64,000 nt of DNA, taken from an uncultured Rhodopila sp. GTDB taxonomy: Bacteria; Pseudomonadota; Alphaproteobacteria; Acetobacterales; Acetobacteraceae. This document shows, piece by piece, positions 1 to 7,671 of the stretch. Each line of letters starts with the position of its first letter. Positions within the stretch are counted from its first letter, which is position 1. Under the pieces are notes generated by a model. It saw only the letters and a program-made list of their open reading frames with translations, had not been told where the DNA came from and ran no database searches. The DNA is taken from assembly GCF_903944925.1 (NCBI RefSeq), contig NZ_CAJATU010000132.1:1-64000 (forward strand). Direction: 5' to 3'. Made by a program: the position numbers and the translations under genes.

Positions 1-70
1 CGAACAGCTCGACCAGCAGAGCCTCAAGCTCTGCACGGCTCAGATCGGAGAGGGCGGGCGGCGGCGGCAC
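1..70 (-). CDS. IS66-type transposase TnpC, N-terminal end, cut by window edge
   Basis: The minus strand reads from a GTG at 70 into a Pro-rich start followed by DLSRAELEALLVELF, which resembles the first residues of IS66-family TnpC transposases. Only 23 codons are visible before the window ends. The rest of the element would lie to the left. No terminal inverted repeat can be seen, so it may be a remnant. The call rests on a short stretch. Confidence 0.35.
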   Translation of the reverse strand, partial: MPPPPALSDLSRAELEALLVELF

Positions 71-254
71 ATCCGCACAGAATCTGACCGATTCGAGCCG
101 GGGCAAGCGAAAAATGTGGGCTGGCTCACTTTTTTGCCCCTGTTACTGACGAGTCAGATAAGCTTATGAAAACGCTCACCAGCTGAAAGATTTAACCGTG
201 CGACAATGCTCATACCATATGGCGGCGAGCGAAAGCCCGGCTTACAACGAAAGC

Positions 255-870
255 CTCTACGACCGGGAAGCAGTTCCCGACCCGCGCCCGACGCACCGTG
301 TGGTGATCCTGGACCCGTACCGATATCGTAATGACAACGGACCCGTAGAGGGCATCCGCCGCAGGCGGGAGACCGGGGGGCAGCAATGACTCGCGGCCAG
401 ATCGCGAATAGCCCAGTTCACCCGAATTGGGGTTGCGCGACCGAACCAGTAGTCGTGCTAAGCCCTGAAGGCGCGGGTCATAGCGAATGTCGACTAAGTG
501 ACGAGGCTCAAATACGCGTTCCAAGACCCGCACCATGTTCCCGTCGAGGAGGGGTTCAGGACGTTTGTGGGCAAACAGCAAGACAGCACTTGCAACATAC
601 TGGTCAACGGCAGGCAAGGCCTCAAGTTCATCGCGCGAAGCGGGAAACCCTGCAGGCCGACCCACCATCTCCTTCGCAAGCTCCTTGAGGGCAATCGCTC
701 TTCGGCGCCAAAGACCGATAGGTCGAAGGATGCTTTCAAGGTGGCAATGCTATCGAATTTTGGCCCAGGAGTGCGAAGTCTCAAAGAAGCGCCCAACTGT
801 CGATGCCTGGGTTCGCTGAAGCAACACCTCAGCTACCACTTGCTGAAATAACCCTGCCGCTGATGAGCGC
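255..870 (-). pseudogene. MutY-like A/G adenine DNA glycosylase, broken
   Basis: Three reading frames of the minus strand together give a HhH-GPD DNA glycosylase of the MutY type. In order they show VVAEVLLQRTQAST (about 840-800), LRPIGLWRRRAIALKELAKEM (about 730-668), the HhH motif LEALPAVDQYVASAVLLF (about 630-575), LLDGNMVRVLERVF, VNWAIRDLAA (about 440-410) and the Fe-S loop ACGGCPLRVRC (about 370-335). An in-frame TAG near 757 and at least two frameshifts (near 440 and 395) break it. The N-terminal end is missing where the IS debris begins. In living relatives this enzyme removes adenine mispaired with 8-oxoguanine; this copy cannot work. Confidence 0.6.
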
Positions 871-980
871 CATGGAAATTGGCGACCATTTTGGTCAGAG
901 GTGGCCGGCCAAATTCGGACAGGCCGATAAGTGGGATTTCTGCCTGAGAGCGGCGAGAATGCCGCGGATCAGGAGCACGC

Positions 981-1300
981 ATGACCAAGCGAACACGGCG
1001 GACCCACGCACCGGGCTTCAAGGCCAAGGTGGCGCTGGCCGCGATCAGGGGCGAGAAGACGCTGGCCGAATTGGCGCAGCAATACGATGTGCACCCGAAC
1101 CAGATCACCGCCTGGAAGGGGCATCTGGTCGAAGCCGCCTCGGGCCTGTTCGGCCCGGGCGGGGCGGCATCGGAGCCATCCCCGGCCATCGACGTGAAGA
1201 CGCTTCACGCCAAGATCGGGGAGCTGACCAGGCCGAGCTGGCGATTATGCGGCGGATCGACGCGCTGCATCTTGACTATCCGTTCGCGGGCATGATCGGT
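981..1300 (+). pseudogene. IS3-family transposase OrfA plus scrap of OrfB
   Basis: From ATG 981 the protein begins MTKRTRRTHAPGFKAKVALA and continues through a helix-turn-helix (LAELAQQYDVHPNQITAWK) to [11 protein letters not shown], which is IS3-family OrfA. It then breaks off. In the next frame a scrap of OrfB follows ([19 protein letters not shown], about 1235-1293). After that the sequence switches to OrfB in the opposite orientation. This is a rearranged remnant with no intact transposase. Confidence 0.7.
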
Positions 1301-1550
1301 ATTGAAAATGCTTGGTTTTCCATGCCGGGCCAGCGCCTCCTCAACCGCTTCGAGGCAGAAATCCACCTCCATGCTTATCGAAACCCGCCAGGCCAGAACA
1401 CGCCGGCTGAACCAGTCCACGACCGCGGCGAGATAGACAAAGCCGCGGGCCATCGGAATGTAGGTGACGTCCATCGCCCACACCTTCCGGCACGGGCTGC
1501 GGTTCGTAGTAGAGGCTGCTCCGGCTGAGCCGCAGCAGAACGGCAGGTTG
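1300..1550 (-). pseudogene. IS3-family transposase OrfB fragment, inverted
   Basis: The minus strand encodes the start of the DDE integrase core: [20 protein letters not shown], then [10 protein letters not shown] and GKPSIFNTD, where the second catalytic Asp lies. It stops at the junction at about 1300. Just upstream (about 1545-1500) the OrfB N-terminal [12 protein letters not shown] is present, with the part between deleted. The piece points against the OrfA fragment at 981, so two IS3 copies or an inversion must have been involved. Confidence 0.65.
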
Positions 1551-1840
1551 GTGGTTACGATCACCGCTGCCTTCTCCGCCCGGTCGGCGATCACCTGGAA
1601 CATCAGTTCGCAGGCCGTCTCGGCCAGCGGCACGTAGCCCAATTCGTCAATACAGATCAGATCAAGCCGTTCCCACCGGGCCAGCGCGCGGCTGAGCTGG
1701 TTGGCGTGCGCCGCCTCGGCCAGCTCGTTGATCAGCCCGCGCAGGTGAACCGCACCCGCCGCCGCTGCGGCAGGCGGCGACGCACAATCCCGTTGCCAGA
1801 TAGGTCTTCCCCGTACCGCGCCGACCTGCAGGATCGGGCC
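1551..1840 (-). pseudogene. IS21-family helper ATPase IstB fragment
   Basis: Minus-strand pieces in different frames match the AAA+ helper IstB. They are the Walker [22 protein letters not shown] (about 1830-1770), [21 protein letters not shown], the Walker [14 protein letters not shown], and VIVTTNLPF before the break at about 1550. Two frameshifts lie between the Walker A part and the rest. The N-terminal and C-terminal ends and IstA are missing. It appears to have landed inside the ABC ATPase remnant to its right. Confidence 0.65.
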
Positions 1841-1841
1841 A

Positions 1842-2350
1842 GCCGGCTTCCTGCACGGCGCCATCTTTCAGCACCACCGGCGAGTCCGCCCGCTCGGCGC
1901 CGATCGCCAGATCGTGGGTAATAAGCAGCAGTCTGATATCGAGATCGCGCTGCAACCGCCACAGCAGGTCGGGAATCCGCTTCTAGAGCGTGACGTCAAG
2001 CGAGGAGGTCGGCTCGTCCGCGACCAGCAACGCCGGCCGCGGAAGCACCGCCAGGCCGATCAGGACGCGCCGCAGCATGCCGCCAGACAATTGTTGCGGG
2101 TAGGAGTCAGACCCGCTGGGGGTTGTCGAGCCCGACCCGGCGAACGTTTCCAGTATCAGCGCCGTGCGGCCGGCCTTGTCGGGCAGGTCGAGGAGCGCCG
2201 CCGCCTCCATCGCCTGGGCGCCGATCGTCCGCACCGGGTTGAGCGCGTTGCCGGGGTCCTGCGGCACGAAGCCGATGGCCCGTCCCCGCAGCGGCCGGAA
2301 ACGACGCTCGGAGAGCCTCGGGACCTCCTGGCCATCGTCCCGCTGATGCA
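1842..2350 (-). pseudogene. Dpp/Opp-type ABC transporter ATPase remnant
   Basis: The minus strand gives the middle of an oligopeptide/nickel-type ABC ATPase: RPLRGRAIGFVPQDPGNALNPV (Q-loop region), then YPQQLSGGMLRRVLIGLA (signature), LLVADEPTSSLDVTL (Walker B and D-loop), and LLLITHDLAI (switch His). A TAG at 1983-1985 interrupts it directly after DVTL, where the family usually has Gln (DVTxQ), so CAG to TAG is likely. The Walker A half and the C-terminal end are absent. The IS21 fragment cuts it at about 1840. Confidence 0.65.
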
Positions 2351-2472
2351 GGATACGCCGTAATACGCTTCGAGCTACCAGGAACGCGGCGCCCGCCGGG
2401 CGGGGTTGCCTGAGGTGAAAAGGTTTGAGGGTCGGCTGTGTCCGTTTTCATAGTTACGTCCGAAGAGAGTTC

Positions 2473-2508
2473 GTTATACATATTGACGCGATACAATGGT
2501 TGTATAAC
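2473..2508. promoter_or_regulatory. Nested palindromic operator candidate upstream of the DszC-like gene
   Basis: GTTATACA at 2473-2480 pairs with TGTATAAC at 2501-2508. Inside lies a tighter palindrome, ATACAA-TGG-TTGTAT (2491-2505). The left part, TTATACATATTGACG (2474-2488), recurs with one mismatch at 4821-4835. Palindromes with TATAC half-sites resemble operators of GntR-type regulators. No regulator gene is in the window, so the binding protein is unknown. Confidence 0.4.
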
Positions 2509-2533
2509 CTGGGCGGCAAGGAGGATCATCCGC

Positions 2534-2584
2534 ATGCCCCTGGCGTCCAATTGTGCCGTGCTTTGCGGTCATGGCGGCGTCTGA
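2534..2584 (+). CDS. Possible 16-residue cysteine-containing leader peptide
   Basis: A strong Shine-Dalgarno sequence (AAGGAGG) precedes ATG 2534, which opens a 16-codon frame MPLASNCAVLCGHGGV ending at TGA 2582. It lies between the palindromic operator and the DszC-like gene, whose ATG is 37 bases downstream. Two Cys codons in a short, well-translated leader ahead of a sulfur-scavenging gene would fit cysteine-responsive attenuation, as proposed for Cys leaders in actinobacteria. No attenuator hairpin was established, so this is a hypothesis. Confidence 0.3.
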   Translation: MPLASNCAVLCGHGGV

Positions 2585-2620
2585 ATTCGATAAACCGCCG
2601 ACACGAAAGGCATCCGACTT

Positions 2621-3847
2621 ATGACCCAGATCGACGACGGCTGGGGCACGCCGGCCTCTTCTCGCTATGAGGCGCTCGCCGCACCATTCCGCCAGGTTTT
2701 CCAGGACATCAAGGCCACCGCGGTGGCGAACGAGCAGTCCCGCACCCTGCCCCGGGAACCCTTGCGCCGCCTGCGGGAACTCGGGTTCGCCCGGCTGCGG
2801 CTGCCGGTGGAATGGGGCGGGCTCGGCGCGACGCTGCCGGAGCTGTTCAATCTGATCATTGAACTGTCCATTGCCGACACCTCCGTCACCAACGCGCTGC
2901 GTGCGCAATGGGGCTTCACCGAGGACCTGCTGAACACGCCCGCTTCGCCGGAGCGTGAGCTTTGGGTGCGCCGCATCGCCGAGGGCGCCACCGTCGGCAG
3001 CGGCCACACCGAACTCGCCAGCGGTGTAGCGAACGCGATCAGCACCACGATTACGCCGGACGGCGACGGCTACCGGGTCAACGGCCGGAAGTTCTACACC
3101 TCCGGCTCGCTGTTCGCCGATTATATCAACCTCGCCGCGGTTGACGCGGACGGCAAGCCGATTGGCGCCCTGGTGCCGACAACAGCCGCGGGTGTCACGA
3201 TACTCGACGACTGGGACGGCTTTGGCCAGGCTTTGTCCGGCAGCGGTACCGCGGTGTTCGAAAATGTTTCGATATCAACCGATCTGCTGAGTCCGGTACC
3301 GGAACGATGCCGCTACACAGTCGGATTTTACCAGATGGTGCATGTCGCATCGCTGGCCGGCATCGCCCGCGCGGTCGCGCTGGACACCGGACGCCTGGTC
3401 GCGGGCCGCACCCGCTTCTACTTCCACGGCAACGCCGAATCGCCCGCTTCCGACCCGCAGGTGCTTCAGGTCGCTGGCCGGGTTCACGCCGCGGCTTATG
3501 CGGCCGGCGCCATCACCCTGAAGGCGGCGGAGGCGTTGCAGCGGGCGTACGAGGCGAAACTCTCCGGCGACCGGGATGCCGCGCACCTGGCCGGGCAGCG
3601 GGCCGATTTGGAGGTCAGCCAAGCGGTGACGGTGGTCAGCGATCTGGTGCTGCACGCCGTGACGGAAGCCTTCGATGCGCTGAGTGCGTCGGCCACGAAG
3701 CGGGACAACGGTCTCGACCGCTACTGGCGCAATGCGCGAACCATCGCGTCGCATAATCCGCGAATCTATCATCATCGCAGTGTCGGCGATTTCGCGGTCA
3801 ATGGCGCGCTGCCGCCGTTCAGTTGGGGCCGCGGGACGACGAGCTGA
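2621..3847 (+). CDS. DszC/SfnB-like flavin-dependent monooxygenase (acyl-CoA dehydrogenase fold)
   Basis: This 408-residue protein has the acyl-CoA dehydrogenase fold. It has an N-terminal helical domain (WGGLGAT near residue 65), a beta domain with NGRKFYTSG (154-162), and a C-terminal helical domain with YWRNARTIASHNP at about 368. The last stretch is typical of the DszC/SfnB branch, whose known members are FMNH2-dependent monooxygenases of organosulfur compounds (dibenzothiophene, dimethyl sulfone) rather than acyl-CoA oxidases. It would act in the cytoplasm and need a flavin reductase; the nitroreductase-family gene next door is one candidate. A GAAAGG lies upstream of ATG 2621. Palindromes and a short Cys-containing frame precede it. 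The exact substrate is unknown. Confidence 0.75.
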   Translation: MTQIDDGWGTPASSRYEALAAPFRQVFQDIKATAVANEQSRTLPREPLRRLRELGFARLRLPVEWGGLGATLPELFNLIIELSIADTSVTNALRAQWGFTEDLLNTPASPERELWVRRIAEGATVGSGHTELASGVANAISTTITPDGDGYRVNGRKFYTSGSLFADYINLAAVDADGKPIGALVPTTAAGVTILDDWDGFGQALSGSGTAVFENVSISTDLLSPVPERCRYTVGFYQMVHVASLAGIARAVALDTGRLVAGRTRFYFHGNAESPASDPQVLQVAGRVHAAAYAAGAITLKAAEALQRAYEAKLSGDRDAAHLAGQRADLEVSQAVTVVSDLVLHAVTEAFDALSASATKRDNGLDRYWRNARTIASHNPRIYHHRSVGDFAVNGALPPFSWGRGTTS

Positions 3848-3978
3848 ACTGACTGGAAAGCCAGCGGCGGGACGGCGGCCCCGGTCGAGGCCGCAGTCCC
3901 CGAAGCGAAGCGGATGATGCAAGCCGGCCGCGTCCCGCCTCCAGTCCGCTGCCGCGCCCGGGACGCCGTCGGCGCGGT

Positions 3979-4599
3979 TCAGCCGGGAGCTGCAAAGCCG
4001 CCTTCAAAGGCGAACTCCGCCACCGGCTTGCGTGCGCTTGGAAACTCGCGCGCCTGATATGCCTCCGGCAGGCTTGACCGCTCTCCCGGCCGGCCGATGG
4101 CGATGGCCAGTTCGACCGTGTGGCTCGCCGGCACGTTCAGCTCCGTTGCGGCACGTTCGGCGTCGAAGCCGCCCATGCCATGCGCCCGCCAACCAGCCCG
4201 CGTGGCTTGCAGTGCCAGGCTTGCCCAGGCCGCGCCGGCATCGAGCGAATGACTGCGCAGCGTTACCGGCTTGTCGGCGCCGGGCGGCAGGAAGACCGGA
4301 TCGGAGACCAGAACGATCAAGGCAGCCGCCCGGCTCGCCCAGACCTGATTGAATGGCACCAACAGACCGAGGAACTTCGTCCAGTGTGCCGTATCGCGGC
4401 GCGCATACAGGAAGCGCCAGGGCTGAGCGTTGTAGGCGGACGGCGCCCAGCGAGCGGCTTCGAACAACGCCAGCAGCTCAGCTTCGGCGATCGGTTCATC
4501 GGTAAAAGCGCGGGGCGACCAGCGCTCCAGGAACAACGGATCGATCGGGTGCTCGGCGTGGCGAGGCTTTTCGGCGAGACGGGTATCCACGGCGGTCAT
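3979..4599 (-). CDS. Nitroreductase-family FMN oxidoreductase
   Basis: Start ATG 4599 has a GGAG eight bases upstream, giving 206 residues, the usual size for the family. RWSPRAFTDEPI near the N-terminus and ARWAPSAYNAQPWRF carry the FMN-binding Arg/Ser and Asn/Gln/Pro positions of small nitroreductases. A Gly-rich GWRAHGMGGF follows toward the C-terminus. Such enzymes use NAD(P)H and FMN; physiological substrates are often unknown. It lies opposite the DszC-like gene and the SsuC-like permease, so it could supply reduced flavin to monooxygenases here, but nothing in the sequence proves that. A TATAAT-like -10 lies at 4825-4820 on its strand, implying a leader of about 210 bases. Confidence 0.75.
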   Translation of the reverse strand: MTAVDTRLAEKPRHAEHPIDPLFLERWSPRAFTDEPIAEAELLALFEAARWAPSAYNAQPWRFLYARRDTAHWTKFLGLLVPFNQVWASRAAALIVLVSDPVFLPPGADKPVTLRSHSLDAGAAWASLALQATRAGWRAHGMGGFDAERAATELNVPASHTVELAIAIGRPGERSSLPEAYQAREFPSARKPVAEFAFEGGFAAPG

Positions 4600-4731
4600 G
4601 ACGAAACTCCAAAAAAGCGACCGCCCGGGAACGAGAAACAGTTGCCTGCGCGGCAGCTCGGCCGTTCCATATTCGTGCCCGGTCGCGGGTCGCGCCGCCC
4701 GATGGCTTGGCCGCCGCAGGGTGGCGTGCCG

Positions 4732-4760
4732 GCACGCTATACAACGCTGTATGAGCGTGC
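4732..4760. promoter_or_regulatory. Imperfect inverted repeat in the nitroreductase/ssuC intergenic region
   Basis: GCACGCTATACA at 4732-4743 faces TGTATGAGCGTGC at 4748-4760. The arms match over 12 bases with one inserted base, and the core is ATACA-ACGC-TGTAT. The TATAC half-site recurs in the 2.5-kb and 63.8-kb control regions. It lies between the nitroreductase start and the ABC permease and could control either one. Confidence 0.4.
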
Positions 4761-4819
4761 AACATGATATTCCGACTCCGGCGAAACGGGTTTGTGCGGC
4801 CGCGATCGTGTTTTGGCTC

Positions 4820-4835
4820 ATTATACGTATTGACG
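4820..4835. promoter_or_regulatory. Recurrent TTATAC(A/G)TATTGACG element / minus-strand -10
   Basis: TTATACGTATTGACG at 4821-4835 matches TTATACATATTGACG at 2474-2488 in 14 of 15 positions. On the minus strand it contains a perfect TATAAT (4825-4820) that could be the -10 box for the nitroreductase gene. No convincing -35 was seen. It may be a shared promoter or operator element. Confidence 0.35.
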
Positions 4836-4920
4836 GCGTGCTAACTTGGCGCCAGCCTGAGACCGCATTTTCATCGACCGTAGGCCAGTATCATCGACAC
4901 CCCTTGGAATGGAAATCCCT

Positions 4921-5040
4921 ATGATTAACGGCATACCATCCACGCCGCCTATCGAGGCACCGACTATTTCCTGCATGCCGCGCGCCAGCGGTGTTCACCC
5001 TTTCCGCATATCTCGGCTGTCGGCCGGCGGGGTCGCCTGA
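4921..5040 (+). CDS. Small open frame ahead of the SsuC-like permease
   Basis: ATG 4921 (preceded by TGGAAAT) opens 39 codons beginning MINGIPSTPPIEAPTISCMP and stopping at 5038-5040, two bases before the TTG proposed for the permease. It could be a translationally coupled leader or chance. No family resemblance was seen. Confidence 0.2.
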   Translation: MINGIPSTPPIEAPTISCMPRASGVHPFRISRLSAGGVA

Positions 5041-5042
5041 AA

Positions 5043-5954
5043 TTGGCGGACGACCCGGTGTCAAGCATCATCAGGATCGAATTTCCGCCGGCCCAGCAAG
5101 CACCCGCGCGCGGCGGCGAGGGCGGCCTGATCGATCTCAGCCCGCAACGTCACGATCTCAGCCCGCAACGTCACCCCGCGCCGGGACGGTCACGCCTGAA
5201 CGGATGGCTGCTGCGCGCCGCCGCCCCCGCGGCTATCCTGCTGGCGTGGCAGCTTGCGTCCTCGTTCGGGTTCGTCGCGGTGGAGGTGCTGCCGTCGCCG
5301 GCGGACATCGTCGCCGCCTTTGCCGAACTCATTCGGCTTGGCGACTTGCAGGCGGCGTTGCCCGTCTCGCTCGGCAGGGCGGTGGCCGGCCTCGCCATCG
5401 GCGGCACAACCGGTCTGGCGCTCGGCCTGTTCGCCGGGCTGTGGCGCATCGGCGAGGGACTGTTCGATGCGCCGCTGCAGATGCTGCGGACCATTCCGTT
5501 CATCGCCCTGGTGCCGCTGTTCATCACCTGGTTCGGCATCGACGAACTGGCGAAGCTGATGGTGATCATCGCGGCGACGATCTTTCCAATGTACCTCAAC
5601 ACCTATGCCGGGGTCCGCGGGGTCGATCCGAAACTGATCGAGGCTGCCTCGATCTTCGGCCTCAGCCACCGCCAGGCGGCATGGCATGTGATCCTGCCGA
5701 CGGCCCTGCCCTCGATCCTCGTCGGTCTGCGGTATGCGTCGGGTGCGGCGCTGCTGGCGCTTGTCGTTGCAGAACAGATCAACGCCCGTTCCGGCATCGG
5801 CTACATCCTCAACAATGCCAACATGAACCAGCGATCCGATATCATCATCGCCGGTATCCTGGTTTACGCCGCGCTCGGGATCGCAATCGATCTGCTGATG
5901 CGCCTGCTGGAACACCTCGCGCTGCCATGGAGGCCGAAGCTTGCTCTCGCATGA
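5043..5954 (+). CDS. SsuC/TauC-like ABC transporter permease
   Basis: This inner-membrane subunit belongs to the nitrate/sulfonate/taurine importer class. An unusually long hydrophilic N-terminus of about 60 residues, including a duplicated LSPQRHD, precedes about six membrane helices. The EAA-type loop is visible as EAASIFGLSHRQAAWHVILP at about residues 200-220, where it docks on the ATPase. The TTG at 5043 keeps the frame; a later internal start would shorten the odd N-terminus. It overlaps the ATPase gene by 14 bases, and the binding protein follows. By family these importers bring in sulfonates, taurine or related small organic anions. Confidence 0.8.
   Translation: MADDPVSSIIRIEFPPAQQAPARGGEGGLIDLSPQRHDLSPQRHPAPGRSRLNGWLLRAAAPAAILLAWQLASSFGFVAVEVLPSPADIVAAFAELIRLGDLQAALPVSLGRAVAGLAIGGTTGLALGLFAGLWRIGEGLFDAPLQMLRTIPFIALVPLFITWFGIDELAKLMVIIAATIFPMYLNTYAGVRGVDPKLIEAASIFGLSHRQAAWHVILPTALPSILVGLRYASGAALLALVVAEQINARSGIGYILNNANMNQRSDIIIAGILVYAALGIAIDLLMRLLEHLALPWRPKLALA
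5133..5174 (+). repeat. Perfect 21-bp tandem duplication inside the permease gene
   Basis: The unit starting GATCTCAGCCCGCAACGTCA occurs twice back to back (5133-5153 and 5154-5174). It adds seven residues in frame to the hydrophilic N-terminus of the permease. It looks like a recent slippage event with no effect on the reading frame. Confidence 0.9.
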
Positions 5955-6648
5955 CCACGCGGTTGAACTGCATGGCGTCAGCCGGGTCTTTGCCGGGCGC
6001 GCCGTGCTGGACGGGTTTGCGCTGACGATCCGGCCCGCCGAATTCGTTGCGATCCTCGGCGCATCGGGCACCGGCAAGACGACGCTGCTGCGCCTGCTGT
6101 CGGGGCTTGACCGCGCGGACGGCGGTACGGTGCGGGTGCCGCGGCGGCGGTCCGTCGTGTTCCAGGAGCCTCGGTTGGTGCCGGCCAAGCGCGTCTGGCA
6201 GAATGTCGTGCTCGGCCGCCGCGGCGCCGCCGCACGCGCCCGCGCCGAAGCGGCGCTTACCGAGGTCGGCCTCGCCGCCCATGTGAACGCCTGGCCGAAG
6301 ACGTTGTCCGGCGGTGAGGCGCAGCGCGTGGCGCTGGCACGGGCGCTGGTGCAGGAACCCGATCTGCTGTTGCTCGACGAGCCGTTCGCCGCCCTGGATG
6401 CGCTGACCCGGATCAGGATGCATGAACTCGTCGGCCAGCTTTGGCAGCGCTACCGCCCGGCCGTGGTGCTGGTGACGCATGACGTCGATGAGGCGATCCT
6501 TCTGGCGGACCGGGTGCTCGTGCTGTCCGGCGGCCGGATATCGCTGGACGTGCCGGTGGATTTTCCGCAACCGCGGATTCGTTCCGGCCGGGATTTTTCC
6601 GATCTGCGCATGCGCCTGTTGAGCGAGCTCGGCGTTGCGGTGCACTGA
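5941..6648 (+). CDS. SsuB/TauB-like ABC transporter ATPase
   Basis: This 235-residue ATPase has Walker A GASGTGKTT at about residue 40, signature LSGGEAQRVALARAL, Walker B LLLLDEPFAALD and switch LVTHDVDEA. The order and length fit SsuB/NrtD-type subunits. The proposed start is TTG 5941, inside the end of the permease gene; no ATG fits before the conserved region. It would power import together with the preceding permease and the following binding protein. Confidence 0.85.
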   Translation: MLSHDHAVELHGVSRVFAGRAVLDGFALTIRPAEFVAILGASGTGKTTLLRLLSGLDRADGGTVRVPRRRSVVFQEPRLVPAKRVWQNVVLGRRGAAARARAEAALTEVGLAAHVNAWPKTLSGGEAQRVALARALVQEPDLLLLDEPFAALDALTRIRMHELVGQLWQRYRPAVVLVTHDVDEAILLADRVLVLSGGRISLDVPVDFPQPRIRSGRDFSDLRMRLLSELGVAVH

Positions 6649-6667
6649 AACAACGATGGAGCCTACC

Positions 6668-7669
6668 ATGTCGCTTTCCCGCCGCCGCCTCGCTGCTCTG
6701 ACTGCTGCCGCCACGCTGGCTGGGCCCTTCGCCCGGGCGCAGGAGCCGAAGGTCAGGCTGATCGTCGGCACGCAGGACATCGCGTTGCAGGAAACCGTCA
6801 ACGCTTCGGGCGTGCTGGAGGGTGCTCCGTTCGAGCTGCAATGGGCGACGCTGCCCGGTCCGGCAGCGCAACTTTCCGGTTTGTATTCGAAAGCGATCGA
6901 TGTCGGACTGATGGGCGACACCTCGCTGATCATCGAGCAAGGCCGCGCCCGCACCGATTGGACCGAAGGCAACCAGCCGCTGCAGATCGTTGCCGGCTGG
7001 CGGAACCTGGACCCGGCCTACCCGCCGATTGTCACCGCGGTTCGCACCGCGGCGCACATCGATACGCTGGAGGATTTGCGCGGCAAGAAATGGGCGTACA
7101 ACTTCGGCGGGTTTAACTACCTGCAATATATCCTGACCCGGATCAAGGCCGGGCTGAAGACCAGCGATATCGAGCCGGTGCAACTTGTCGATACCTACGC
7201 CGCGGCGGCGGCGTTCAACAGCGGCCGGGCGGACGTGTTCTCGGGCGGCCCGGGTCCGATCATTGAAAGCCTGAACAAGGGTTCGGCGCGTTTGCTGGTC
7301 ATCAGCGACGATCTGGGGATTCCCTCGCTGACGGTGTTCGCCGCGCGCAGCGATGTGTTGCGCGACGAGGCCAAGAGCCGGGCGTTGGCGGATTTCCTCA
7401 ATCGCGTCCGGCTGCACTGGACCTGGTATGCCCCCAACGTACCCGCGGTGGAGCGCATCCTGATCGAGAAGATGAAGCAGACGCCCGAAAAGGCGAGATA
7501 CGTGGCGGCGTACAATTCGTCAGTGTTTCGTCCGCTCGACGACGACCTTGTGCGGCGCGAGCAGCATATTGCGGACGTGCTGTTTGAGTCCGGCGATATT
7601 GCCAGAAAGATCGATGTGAACATCGAGTTCACCCGGCGGTTCAACCCCGCAACCGTGCCGGGCGCCTGA
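6668..7669 (+). CDS. SsuA-like ABC transporter substrate-binding protein
   Basis: This is a periplasmic binding protein of about 333 residues with signal sequence SRRRLAALTAAATLAGPFARAQ after the start. ATG 6668 has GGAG seven bases upstream; ATG 6656 is also in frame. The mature part shows the SsuA/TauA class pattern: LIVGTQDIALQETVNASG, IDVGLMGDTS, DLRGKKWAYNFGG, and a Ser/Gly-rich DVFSGGPGP. It ends two bases before the convergent broken methyltransferase gene, leaving no room for a terminator. Ligand unknown; sulfonate-like anions are likely from the family. Confidence 0.8.
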   Translation: MSLSRRRLAALTAAATLAGPFARAQEPKVRLIVGTQDIALQETVNASGVLEGAPFELQWATLPGPAAQLSGLYSKAIDVGLMGDTSLIIEQGRARTDWTEGNQPLQIVAGWRNLDPAYPPIVTAVRTAAHIDTLEDLRGKKWAYNFGGFNYLQYILTRIKAGLKTSDIEPVQLVDTYAAAAAFNSGRADVFSGGPGPIIESLNKGSARLLVISDDLGIPSLTVFAARSDVLRDEAKSRALADFLNRVRLHWTWYAPNVPAVERILIEKMKQTPEKARYVAAYNSSVFRPLDDDLVRREQHIADVLFESGDIARKIDVNIEFTRRFNPATVPGA

Positions 7670-7671
7670 CC

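Noticed and set aside
210-850. Several overlapping frames near the left edge as small genes
   Set aside because: They are pieces of one frameshifted MutY-like gene or its complements.
2621-7669. Nitrate transport as the role of the NrtABC-like importers
   Set aside because: The family covers nitrate, taurine, sulfonates and thiamine precursors; no nitrate reductase genes exist here and neighbours are flavin monooxygenases and sulfur enzymes.
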